Source: Nitrospirota bacterium
Lineage (GTDB): Bacteria > Nitrospirota_A > Leptospirillia > Leptospirillales > Leptospirillaceae
Assembly (NCBI GenBank): GCA_021838585.1
Contig: JAKCDE010000055.1
Location: 1 to 5,305 of the forward strand
Length of the DNA stretch: 5,305 bases
Direction: 5' to 3'
The notes under the pieces were generated by a model. It did not search any database. It was not told the origin of the DNA and was given only the letters and a program-made list of their open reading frames with translations. Below are positions 1 to 5,176 of this stretch, piece by piece. How positions within the stretch are numbered: position 1 is the first letter of the stretch; the number at the start of each line of letters is the position of its first letter. The position numbers were made by a program, and so were the translations under genes.

Positions 1-545
1 TCCTCGACCTTGGAAAGCGCTCCGACCAGATCTCTCAAATCGTGAACATCATTAACGAAATTGCCGAGCAGACCAATCTTCTGGCCCTGAATGCCGCGAT
101 TGAGGCGGCCCGGGCCGGAGAGCAGGGGCGAGGATTCGCCGTTGTGGCCGATGAGGTCAGAAAGCTGGCGGAACGAACGACCCGTTCGACCCGGGAGATA
201 TCGGAAACCATCTCGCAATTGCAGGGGCTGACCGATCAGTCGGTAAAGGTCATGGATCGCGGATCGAAGGAGATGAGGATGCTGATCGGGGAGACCCAGA
301 AGACCGCCGAGGTCTTTTCCCGGATCGTCTCCTCCGCCTCCGATGTCTCGGGTCGGGTGAACCAGATCGCGGAGCGGACAGGAGAACAGACCCGTTCCAT
401 TGAGCAGGTGGGGAAGGTTGTCGACCAGACGGCCCACGATGCCCGGGAGACCGTTGCGAACGTGGCCGAGGCGGTCGAGGCCGGAGAGGGACTGCAGAAG
501 CAAATGGGAGAGCTGAGCCAGTATCTTTCCCGGTTCAAGGTTTAG
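1..545 (+). CDS. Methyl-accepting chemotaxis protein, C-terminal signalling domain (5' truncated by window edge)
   Basis: The reading frame is open from the left edge (first full codon at 3) to the TAG at 543-545, giving about 180 residues, so the start and any sensor or membrane region lie outside the window. The visible part is the MCP cytoplasmic coiled-coil hairpin. The strongly conserved tip runs from about base 51 to 173 and includes [20 protein letters not shown], then [18 protein letters not shown], which contacts CheA and CheW. The descending helix follows, with a Glu/Gln-rich segment ([19 protein letters not shown]) of the kind that carries methylation sites. The protein ends in [10 protein letters not shown] and has no CheR-docking pentapeptide of the NWETF type. 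Its role is to relay ligand or redox signals to the CheA kinase. The adjacent cheW, 72 nt downstream, supports this. The ligand cannot be told because the sensor domain is missing. The family assignment is nearly certain. Confidence 0.97.
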   Translation, partial: LDLGKRSDQISQIVNIINEIAEQTNLLALNAAIEAARAGEQGRGFAVVADEVRKLAERTTRSTREISETISQLQGLTDQSVKVMDRGSKEMRMLIGETQKTAEVFSRIVSSASDVSGRVNQIAERTGEQTRSIEQVGKVVDQTAHDARETVANVAEAVEAGEGLQKQMGELSQYLSRFKV

Positions 546-617
546 TCCGGAACAGCGAGTCCGGGATCTGCCCGGGACGAATGGACCGGGACAATCGAAA
601 TCCGAAGGAGCGAAGGG

Positions 618-1163
618 ATGGAAAAGATGGAAACGGCAGTCGTTCCCATGAACGATTCAGAGGAGCTATCTCTCGAACGCTCTGCCGCTCCCGGCATGAT
701 GGACTTCGGCGACAGCGTTCTCCAGCTCGTGAGCTTCAAGCTTGGCGAGGAGGAGTATGCCCTCGACGTGATGAACGTCCGGGAGATCAATCGAATCTCC
801 GATGTGACACGGGTTCCGAAGGCCCCTTATTTCGTGGAAGGGGTCATGAACCTTCGGGGGAAGATTCTCCCGGTCATCAATTTGCGAAAGCGATTTGGCT
901 TTCCACCCTCCTCCACCGATCCGGATGAGGCCCGGACCATCGTTGTCTTTCAGGAAGGCGTGATGGTGGGGCTCGCGGTGGATCAGGTCTTTCAGGTCAT
1001 CCGCATTGGCCGTGACAAGATCGAGAAAAACGAGGGAATTGGTCTGGGAAATGTCCTGGATGCCGTCATGGCCGGGGTGGCCCATTTGGGGGAGAGGCTT
1101 GTTGTTCTTCTGGATCTCCCGAAGCTTCTCGATACCATTCAGCGTGATTCCGGCAGACGCTAG
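618..1163 (+). CDS. cheW: Chemotaxis coupling protein CheW
   Basis: This encodes a 181-residue CheW, the adaptor that links receptor tips to the CheA kinase in the chemoreceptor array. The CheW fold begins near residue 33 (VLQLVSFKLGEEEYALDV) and continues through REINRISDVTRVPKAPYFVEGVMNLRG in family-typical form. The NLRG motif is at residues 78-81; its Arg (R80) corresponds to the conserved receptor-interface Arg of the family. It is followed by KILPVINLRKRFG and a second barrel ending in VVLLDLPKLL. About 30 residues precede the domain, longer than in E. coli CheW, and are Glu/Met-rich without an evident motif. The ATG at 618 is favoured by AAGGAG at 605-610 with a 7-nt spacer; ATGs at 627 and 648 are weaker alternatives. 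It lies between the receptor gene and the stator genes in the same orientation. No CheA, CheY, CheR or CheB gene is visible, so the rest of the pathway must lie elsewhere. Confidence 0.96.
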   Translation: MEKMETAVVPMNDSEELSLERSAAPGMMDFGDSVLQLVSFKLGEEEYALDVMNVREINRISDVTRVPKAPYFVEGVMNLRGKILPVINLRKRFGFPPSSTDPDEARTIVVFQEGVMVGLAVDQVFQVIRIGRDKIEKNEGIGLGNVLDAVMAGVAHLGERLVVLLDLPKLLDTIQRDSGRR

Positions 1164-1190
1164 CTGAGGCGGGAAGGCTAGGAGCGTCCA

Positions 1191-1985
1191 ATGGATATTA
1201 CAACAATTCTTGGGTTGGTGATTGGAGTCGGAGCCATCCTTCTTGGTGCGACTCTCGAAGGCCTTCCTCTCACCACAATCCTTCAGCCCACCGCGGCCAT
1301 GATCGTTTTCGGGGGAACCTTCGGAGCCACCCTCCTGCAGTTTCCCCTGAACTTCATCATCAATGCCCTCAAGATGATTCCCCGGGTCCTCATCTCCAAA
1401 AGCGCCGATCCCGGGCCCATCATCCAGAAGATCCAGGATCTCTCCAAAACAAGCCGCAAGGAGGGATTGCTTAAGCTTGAGGCCCATCTCGAAGATCCTG
1501 AAATCAAGGAAGACCCCTACTTTGCCCGGGGAGTCCGGATGGTCATGGACGGAACGGAGATCAGCAAGGTCCGCGAGGCCCTTGAGGTGGAGGCCCACTA
1601 TATCGAGGAGGAGGAGGGGACCGTCTATAAGGTCTTCGAGTCCATGGGGGGGTATTCTCCCACCATCGGGATCCTCGGGGCCGTCCTGGGCCTCATCCAT
1701 GTCATGAGCAACATGGGCGATCCCGGAAAACTGGCCGAAGGGATCGCCGTTGCCTTTGTGGCCACGGTCTATGGCGTGGGTTCCGCCAACCTCGTCTACC
1801 TGCCCATCGGAGGAAAGCTCAAGCTGAAGGGGCGGGGAGATGCAAGGCTTCGGGAAATCATCGTCGATGGACTGGTCGGGATCGGGCAGGGGGAGAACCC
1901 CGGCATGATCGAGGAGCGCCTCCTGGGGTTCCTCAACGAGGCCGAACGCGTCAAGTACGAACAAACCTACCGGAAGGGCAAATAG
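1191..1985 (+). CDS. motA: Flagellar motor stator protein MotA (MotC/PomA-like subgroup)
   Basis: This 264-residue inner-membrane protein is the MotA/PomA subunit, which forms the ion-driven stator with MotB and pushes on rotor protein FliG. Four hydrophobic segments are visible, near residues 5-22, 34-52, 155-173 and 184-205. The cytoplasmic loop carries SRKEGLLKLE, in which R89 and E97 have the same spacing as E. coli MotA R90 and E98, the charged residues that meet FliG. TM3 begins in FESMGGYSPTIGILGAVLG with P157, and TM4 carries GIAVAFVATVYGVGSANLVYLPIG with P205; these match the two conserved prolines of the family (P173 and P222 in E. coli). The length and sequence style resemble Pseudomonas MotC and Vibrio PomA more than the roughly 295-residue enteric MotA. 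AGGAG at 1180-1184 lies 6 nt before the ATG. The gene follows cheW by 27 nt and precedes motB by 33 nt. The coupling ion is not determined by this subunit alone. Confidence 0.96.
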   Translation: MDITTILGLVIGVGAILLGATLEGLPLTTILQPTAAMIVFGGTFGATLLQFPLNFIINALKMIPRVLISKSADPGPIIQKIQDLSKTSRKEGLLKLEAHLEDPEIKEDPYFARGVRMVMDGTEISKVREALEVEAHYIEEEEGTVYKVFESMGGYSPTIGILGAVLGLIHVMSNMGDPGKLAEGIAVAFVATVYGVGSANLVYLPIGGKLKLKGRGDARLREIIVDGLVGIGQGENPGMIEERLLGFLNEAERVKYEQTYRKGK

Positions 1986-2008
1986 CCTCTCCGGTCGATC
2001 CGGAGGGG
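1986..2008 (+). promoter_or_regulatory. Intercistronic hairpin covering the motB ribosome binding site
   Basis: Directly after the motA stop codon, bases 1986-1994 pair with 2000-2008 around the 5-nt loop TCGAT. This makes a 9-bp stem with one G-U pair and a CTCCGG/CCGGAG core. The 3' arm contains GGAGGGG, the main part of the motB Shine-Dalgarno region (GGAGGGGAG, 2002-2010, before the ATG at 2019). A ribosome finishing motA would cover the 5' arm and open the stem. The pairing is read directly from the sequence; translational coupling is inferred. Confidence 0.55.
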
Positions 2009-2018
2009 AGAGTCCGCC

Positions 2019-2876
2019 ATGGCCAAGAAGGTCAAGCACGAGGAGCACGAGAACCTCGAACGCTGGCTGGTCTCCTACGCCGACTTCATCACCCTACTCT
2101 TTACCTTCTTCGTGATGATGTACGCCATCTCCGCGGTGAACACCGGAAAGTACAAGGTGCTCTCCAATGCGATCGTGGCGACATTCACACACCAGACCGT
2201 CACCGCCCACATGCATGTCATCATCCCCCACAACCGGGTGACTCCCGGGAAGGCGAGCCCCAAGGTCAAGACGGTCCTTTTTCGGGCGATGCAACTCGTT
2301 CAGGAGAAGTCCTCGTCCCATGGAGCAATGAAGGTCGTCCAGTCGAGCGCAGGGATCCGCATCCAGATTCAGGCCGCCTTTCTCTTTCGGACCGGCCACG
2401 CCGCGGTACGGAAACAGGCCCTCCCCGTCCTCAAGAATATAGCCGCCCTTCTTTCCAAAACCCAGCGGGACATCCGGGTGGAAGGACATACCGACAATGT
2501 GCCGATTCATGGACACTACAAGAACAACTGGGCCCTCTCCTCCATGCGGGCTGTCAATGTGCTGACGACGCTCATTGCCCTGGGGCCCATCGATCCCCGG
2601 CGTGCCAGTGCGGCCGGCTATGGCCAGTATCGGCCGCTTGTTCCCAACACGAGCGCGGAAAATCGACAAAAGAACCGCCGGGTGGAGATTGTGGTCCTGA
2701 AGGAAAAAGCCCCGGAGAATCTCCCGTCGCCCTCGCCAGTTCCTGCCGTGAGCTCTCCGCTTGAGAATATCGCTCCCAGCGACATGGGGGGAGGTGGAGG
2801 AGAGTCTCCCGTGGCTCCCCCGGCTCCCTCCCCCGTTCCTCCGGTGCCGACCGAGCTGCCTGCACCCAAAATATAA
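2019..2876 (+). CDS. motB: Flagellar motor stator protein MotB (MotD-like subgroup)
   Basis: This encodes a 285-residue MotB-type subunit, which anchors the stator to peptidoglycan and supplies the ion-binding carboxylate. A short charged cytoplasmic N-terminus precedes one membrane segment, RWLVSYADFITLLFTFFV (residues 15-32). D22 in YADF is the equivalent of E. coli MotB D32. The periplasmic OmpA-like domain spans about residues 104-228, with the peptidoglycan-binding motifs HTDNVPI (157-163), NNWALSSMRA (169-178) and NRRVEIVV (219-226). The membrane segment is close to that of Pseudomonas MotD and deltaproteobacterial MotB. From residue 228 to the end is a Pro/Ser/Gly-rich tail with five consecutive glycines, beyond the normal end of the OmpA domain. 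The ATG at 2019 is used after GGAGGGGAG, which is partly buried in a hairpin behind motA. Proton coupling is likely from the overall resemblance to proton-driven MotB/MotD, but sodium is not excluded. Confidence 0.96.
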   Translation: MAKKVKHEEHENLERWLVSYADFITLLFTFFVMMYAISAVNTGKYKVLSNAIVATFTHQTVTAHMHVIIPHNRVTPGKASPKVKTVLFRAMQLVQEKSSSHGAMKVVQSSAGIRIQIQAAFLFRTGHAAVRKQALPVLKNIAALLSKTQRDIRVEGHTDNVPIHGHYKNNWALSSMRAVNVLTTLIALGPIDPRRASAAGYGQYRPLVPNTSAENRQKNRRVEIVVLKEKAPENLPSPSPVPAVSSPLENIAPSDMGGGGGESPVAPPAPSPVPPVPTELPAPKI

Positions 2877-2885
2877 GGAGGCGTC

Positions 2886-3206
2886 ATGGCCATCCTTCCC
2901 GTTGTGGGTCTTGAACAGGTGATTGCCCAGTCTCCGGCACTGGTGGCGGAGCGGGTTCGCAACCAGAAAAAGGAGGAGGGGCCGCCGGCAACAGAGGCTC
3001 CGAAGGTCCCGGGAGACAGTGCCGGCACGCCTCCGGTGGAAGGGGTCCGTCCTGTCGATCCTGTGGGTGCCGAGGCGGGGACCGAGGAAGAGGTAGAGAA
3101 AGAGGATGAATCAGAGTATCCTGTCGAAAAGAGGGGACGTTTTTCGGGAGGAAAGCGCAGTTCGAAGGGGCGATCGTCCCGGCACCGCCTTGATATTCGG
3201 GCCTGA
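2886..3206 (+). CDS. Small charged protein of unknown function, flagellar locus
   Basis: I do not recognise a named family. The 106-residue protein starts with a short hydrophobic or amphipathic stretch (MAILPVVGLEQVIAQSPALV), then becomes low-complexity. A Pro/Glu/Lys-rich middle (residues 28-62) leads into an acidic block (TEEEVEKEDESE, 66-77), then a basic Gly/Ser/Arg/Lys block (83-101), ending in RLDIRA. There is no signal peptide or convincing membrane helix, and most of it is probably disordered. From memory, small proteins beside motility genes in Deltaproteobacteria and Nitrospirota can share this design, with a hydrophobic N-terminus and a basic tail ending in a D-I-R-like motif; I could not test this. 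It is likely real: TAAGGAGG at 2874-2881 overlaps the motB stop codon and sits 4 nt before the ATG, and the gene is tightly packed between motB and the next gene (17 nt). Confidence 0.75.
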   Translation: MAILPVVGLEQVIAQSPALVAERVRNQKKEEGPPATEAPKVPGDSAGTPPVEGVRPVDPVGAEAGTEEEVEKEDESEYPVEKRGRFSGGKRSSKGRSSRHRLDIRA

Positions 3207-3223
3207 AGGGAGGCAGAAGAAGG

Positions 3224-3829
3224 ATGAGATTGTCGGAATTCGAGGTGATCTCCGGGGCGATTGATGCCATCCTTGTCGTCATGGGGATCGTCCTTCTCGT
3301 CCGGGTCGGCATCCTCAGAAAGGCCCTGAAGCGCCGAAAGCCGAAAGGGGAGGCGGAGGTGCCCCCCTCGCCGGAGTCGCCTGTTCTGGCCTTGTCCGAC
3401 TTGGCCTTGAAAGAATCATCCTTCCGTCGGGAGATGGAGAGTGAGCGTACCCGATTCCAGTCCCTGATCCGGGACGCCGAACGGATGCGTGCCGAACTTC
3501 AGGTCCTCTTTTACGATATCGAATCCCTGGTCGATGACCTGGCGAAGATGAAGGCCGCATCTTCTGTCGAGCTCTCCCTTTCCACAGAATCCCCAATCAT
3601 CACTTCCTCTGGAGAGGCGGCCAGTGGGGGAATGTATCTTCTTCCCCCTGAAGGGGAGCCGGAACGACCTCTCCTGAAGAGGGGGGAGCCGGAGAAACCT
3701 CTCAAGGAGACCGTTCTCACTCTTTCGCGAGAGGGGCATTCCGTTCCGGAGATTGCCGCCGCCATCGGGCGAAGCGAGGGGGAGGTCGCCTTTCTCCTTT
3801 CAATGGAAAAGGTCGGCCAGCCTGAGTAA
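3224..3829 (+). CDS. Membrane-anchored coiled-coil protein with C-terminal HTH-like segment (SwrB / DUF2802-like)
   Basis: The 201-residue protein has a single N-terminal membrane segment (about residues 8-29, AIDAILVVMGIVLLVRVGIL). A basic stretch, LRKALKRRKPK, follows and suggests a cytoplasmic body. Residues 60-112 are charged and heptad-like (ESSFRREMESERTRFQ through DIESLVDDLAKMK), predicting a coiled coil. A Ser/Pro/Glu-rich linker leads to a C-terminal segment, residues 163-194, TVLTLSREGHSVPEIAAAIG then RSEGEVAFLLSM. That last part has the pattern of the small helix-turn-helix-like unit in DUF2802 proteins near Pseudomonas motCD-cheW genes and in B. subtilis SwrB, which promotes flagellar export assembly. 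The family link is from remembered motif pattern and gene context, so function is inferred. GAAGGGAGG at 3205-3213 precedes the ATG by 10 nt, and the preceding stop codon overlaps it. A 10-residue imperfect tandem repeat lies in the linker. Confidence 0.82.
   Translation: MRLSEFEVISGAIDAILVVMGIVLLVRVGILRKALKRRKPKGEAEVPPSPESPVLALSDLALKESSFRREMESERTRFQSLIRDAERMRAELQVLFYDIESLVDDLAKMKAASSVELSLSTESPIITSSGEAASGGMYLLPPEGEPERPLLKRGEPEKPLKETVLTLSREGHSVPEIAAAIGRSEGEVAFLLSMEKVGQPE
3653..3712 (+). repeat. Imperfect 30-bp tandem duplication inside the SwrB-like gene
   Basis: Two adjacent 30-bp units (3653-3682 and 3683-3712) both start with GGGGAGCCGGA and share a central ACCTCTC. By hand count, 22 of 30 positions match. 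They keep the reading frame and encode GEPERPLLKR followed by GEPEKPLKET in the flexible linker before the HTH-like segment. It looks like an old in-frame duplication. Confidence 0.6.
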
Positions 3830-3873
3830 CCTTCGAAAGCCTTCAGAAAACAGATTCTGTCGGCTCCCGAAGG
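3830..3873 (+). other. 44-nt imperfect hairpin after the SwrB-like gene
   Basis: Beginning at the base after the TAA stop, three nested complementary blocks occur: CCTTCG (3830-3835) with CGAAGG (3868-3873), AGCC (3838-3841) with GGCT (3862-3865), and CAGAA (3844-3848) with TTCTG (3855-3859). They enclose the 6-nt loop AACAGA. This gives 15 base pairs with two symmetric 2x2 internal loops (AA/CC and TT/TC). No U-run follows, so it is not a standard intrinsic terminator. It may be an mRNA processing or 3'-end protecting element, or an attenuating structure before the fliK-like gene. Confidence 0.55.
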
Positions 3874-3883
3874 GATGACTCAC

Positions 3884-3913
3884 GGGGGGGCCGGAGGGGC
3901 AACGACGGGGGGG
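3884..3913 (+). promoter_or_regulatory. G-quadruplex-type G-run cluster before the fliK-like start
   Basis: The coding strand carries G7 (3884-3890), G4 (3896-3899) and G7 (3907-3913), separated by 5-nt and 7-nt spacers. Each G7 can supply two G3 runs with a one-base loop, so the segment fits the G3+N1-7 four-run quadruplex pattern. The last G7 merges into GGGAAGGA, the only Shine-Dalgarno-like sequence before the ATG at 3921, so folding in mRNA could hide the start. The pattern is seen; folding and regulation are inferred. Confidence 0.4.
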
Positions 3914-3920
3914 AAGGACC

Positions 3921-4865
3921 ATGGATCCAGTCGGACAGAGTCGACCGACGTCGCTTCCGGACCCGGGGTCCCGGCCGATTGAGTTTCTTCTCCGTCTTCT
4001 TGATCTCTCCCGGGGAGCCGCCTCGAAAGCGTCGGTTCTTGCCTCGTTTTCCCCCGCCATTCTCGAACGGGCCCTGACACCGGGAGGAGCAGGACCTCTC
4101 CGCTTCCTGCCCCTTCCACCTCCCTTGGCCCGCTCCCTTGAACGCGTTCTCTCCTCCCCCGACCCATCAAAGGGGGGCCCCCGGATCCACCTCTCCGTCA
4201 CCCGCCATGACGACAGCCTCGAATGGACCTTTACGGGAAAAGAGTCAATCGCCCAATTCAGGTCGGATCTCCTGCGATCCCGGACGGAAGGAGTGGCTCT
4301 CCTGGCCTGGGAGATGCCTCCCTCCACATCCTTGTTTTCTCCTTCCGCGCCAGGGGGCGATCCCCTCAGCCGTCCCGGGCCCTGGTTCTCTGGAGGTCTT
4401 GAGTCCATGGCTGAGGAGCCTGCGGAAGGGGCTCGGGTTTTCGGAACGGGGAGTCTGCGGGGGGGTGGAGGTGCCGGCGGGGCCCGGGGAGCAGGCCCTG
4501 TAGTGGTCTGGCCCGCCTTTGTCCCAGGCCAGACGGTGGAGTTTGCCGTAAGATGGGCTGCTCCCGATGATCTGGAGGAGAAGGCAATCTCCCCGGCTCA
4601 GACGACAGGGAGAGAGATTGTCTTCACGCTCGATATTCCCTGGGCGGAGCCGGGGGGGGAGGGAGGCGAAGCCGTAAAAAGTGTCCGGCTCATGGGACGA
4701 TTCCATCCGAAGGGATCGATCGAGATTTCCTCCTCTTCCATTCCCGACTCTTTTCGCCGGCACCTTCTCTCCCGCCGGGAGATTCTCGAAGAGAGCCTCC
4801 GGATTTTTCCGGGACTCACCTTGGGGCTTCATCTCGGAAGGCAAAACGGAGGGGAGGAGGCGTGA
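3921..4865 (+). CDS. FliK-like flagellar hook-length control / export-associated protein
   Basis: The 314-residue protein has no membrane segment or signal peptide. Residues 1-130 are moderately ordered, with a helical start (IEFLLRLLDLSRGAASKASV) and a Pro-rich stretch RFLPLPPPLARSLERVL. Residues 131-192 are Pro/Ser/Gly-rich linker, including GGGGAGGARGAG. Residues 195-306 form a more conserved-looking C-terminal domain with strands (TVEFAVRW, IVFTLDIPW, VKSVRLMGRFHPKGSIEIS) and then helices (DSFRRHLLSRREILEESLRI) ending FPGLTLGLHLG. This arrangement resembles the FliK C-terminal domain, which contacts FlhB to switch export specificity. The direct evidence is modest. The best support is the immediate fhlB-like neighbour, matching the B. 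subtilis ylqG-ylqH arrangement. The ATG at 3921 has a close AAGGA (3914-3918) inside a G-rich tract, a poor ribosome binding site. It could instead be a second FliK paralogue or an unrelated partner of FhlB. Confidence 0.7.
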   Translation: MDPVGQSRPTSLPDPGSRPIEFLLRLLDLSRGAASKASVLASFSPAILERALTPGGAGPLRFLPLPPPLARSLERVLSSPDPSKGGPRIHLSVTRHDDSLEWTFTGKESIAQFRSDLLRSRTEGVALLAWEMPPSTSLFSPSAPGGDPLSRPGPWFSGGLESMAEEPAEGARVFGTGSLRGGGGAGGARGAGPVVVWPAFVPGQTVEFAVRWAAPDDLEEKAISPAQTTGREIVFTLDIPWAEPGGEGGEAVKSVRLMGRFHPKGSIEISSSSIPDSFRRHLLSRREILEESLRIFPGLTLGLHLGRQNGGEEA

Positions 4866-5176
4866 GTCAGAGTCCCGCCGAAGAGAGGGAGAGCTCCGGT
4901 CAGATGAGGCTCTCGGTCGCGTTGCGATATCTTCCGGGCGTGGACGAGGCGCCCCTGGTCCTGGTGAGCGGTCAGGGAGAGATCGCCCGGGGGATTGTCC
5001 TGCTGGCACAGAGCCTCAAGATTCCCGTGGTGAAAGCTCCCGACCTCTCCCAGCAACTTCTCAGGGTTCCTCCCGGCCACCCCGTTCCCGAAGAGCTCTA
5101 CGAAGCCGTGGCCGTGATTCTGGCCGCCCTGTTCGTCTCGGGCAAGGGTCCGGGGCCTGGGTCTGCACCTGTCTAG
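4862..5176 (+). CDS. fhlB: FlhB C-terminal domain paralogue (FhlB type)
   Basis: This 104-residue soluble protein matches the cytoplasmic C-terminal domain of FlhB, the export-gate subunit of the flagellar type III system, without its membrane part. Recognisable stretches are RLSVALRYLPGVDEAPLVLV (16-35), the IARGIVLLAQSLKIPVVKAP helix-strand (41-60) and the closing PVPEELYEAVAVILAALF (74-91). The NPTH autocleavage motif of true FlhB, expected just before the VALRY strand, is absent, as is usual in FhlB proteins, which can substitute for the FlhB C-terminal piece. The GTG start at 4862 overlaps the upstream stop as GTGA and follows the strong purine tract GGAGGGGAGGAGG (4848-4860); Met15 (4904) is a weaker alternative. 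The tail GKGPGPGSAPV ends at a TAG lying at the edge of an insertion sequence, so a few natural C-terminal residues may have been replaced; the domain itself is complete. Confidence 0.87.
   Translation: MSQSPAEERESSGQMRLSVALRYLPGVDEAPLVLVSGQGEIARGIVLLAQSLKIPVVKAPDLSQQLLRVPPGHPVPEELYEAVAVILAALFVSGKGPGPGSAPV

Noticed and set aside
546..617. Possible terminator or repeat array between the receptor gene and cheW
   Set aside because: A 5-bp stem (561-565 with 571-575) exists but has no U-run, and CCGG recurs at uneven spacing (547, 561, 572, 586). This is too weak in a GC-rich context to call a terminator or repeat.
666..2048. Long minus-strand open frame of 460 codons opposite cheW and motA
   Set aside because: It lies fully antisense to two strongly conserved genes. 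Its translation is rich in Asp, Gly, His, Leu and Pro with no domain pattern, as expected from a mirror frame of GC-rich coding DNA.
2944..3200. Possible sigma-54 promoter cores near TGGCGG at 2944 and GGCACC at 3181
   Set aside because: Neither shows GC at the correct distance after GG (GG-N10-GC), and both lie inside a coding region. No convincing sigma-28 promoter was found either.
3875..3982. Short plus-strand frame starting at ATG 3875 (about 35 codons) ahead of the fliK-like gene
   Set aside because: It has GAAGGG directly upstream but is too close to the ATG, encodes Gly/Thr-rich sequence from the G-runs, and overlaps the fliK-like start out of frame; a leader peptide cannot be supported.
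4245..5009. Minus-strand open frame of 254 codons opposite the fliK-like and fhlB-like genes
   Set aside because: The product is Arg/Pro/Ser/Gly-rich low complexity and overlaps two better-supported genes whose frames fit the operon, with a 4-nt overlap and good start signals.
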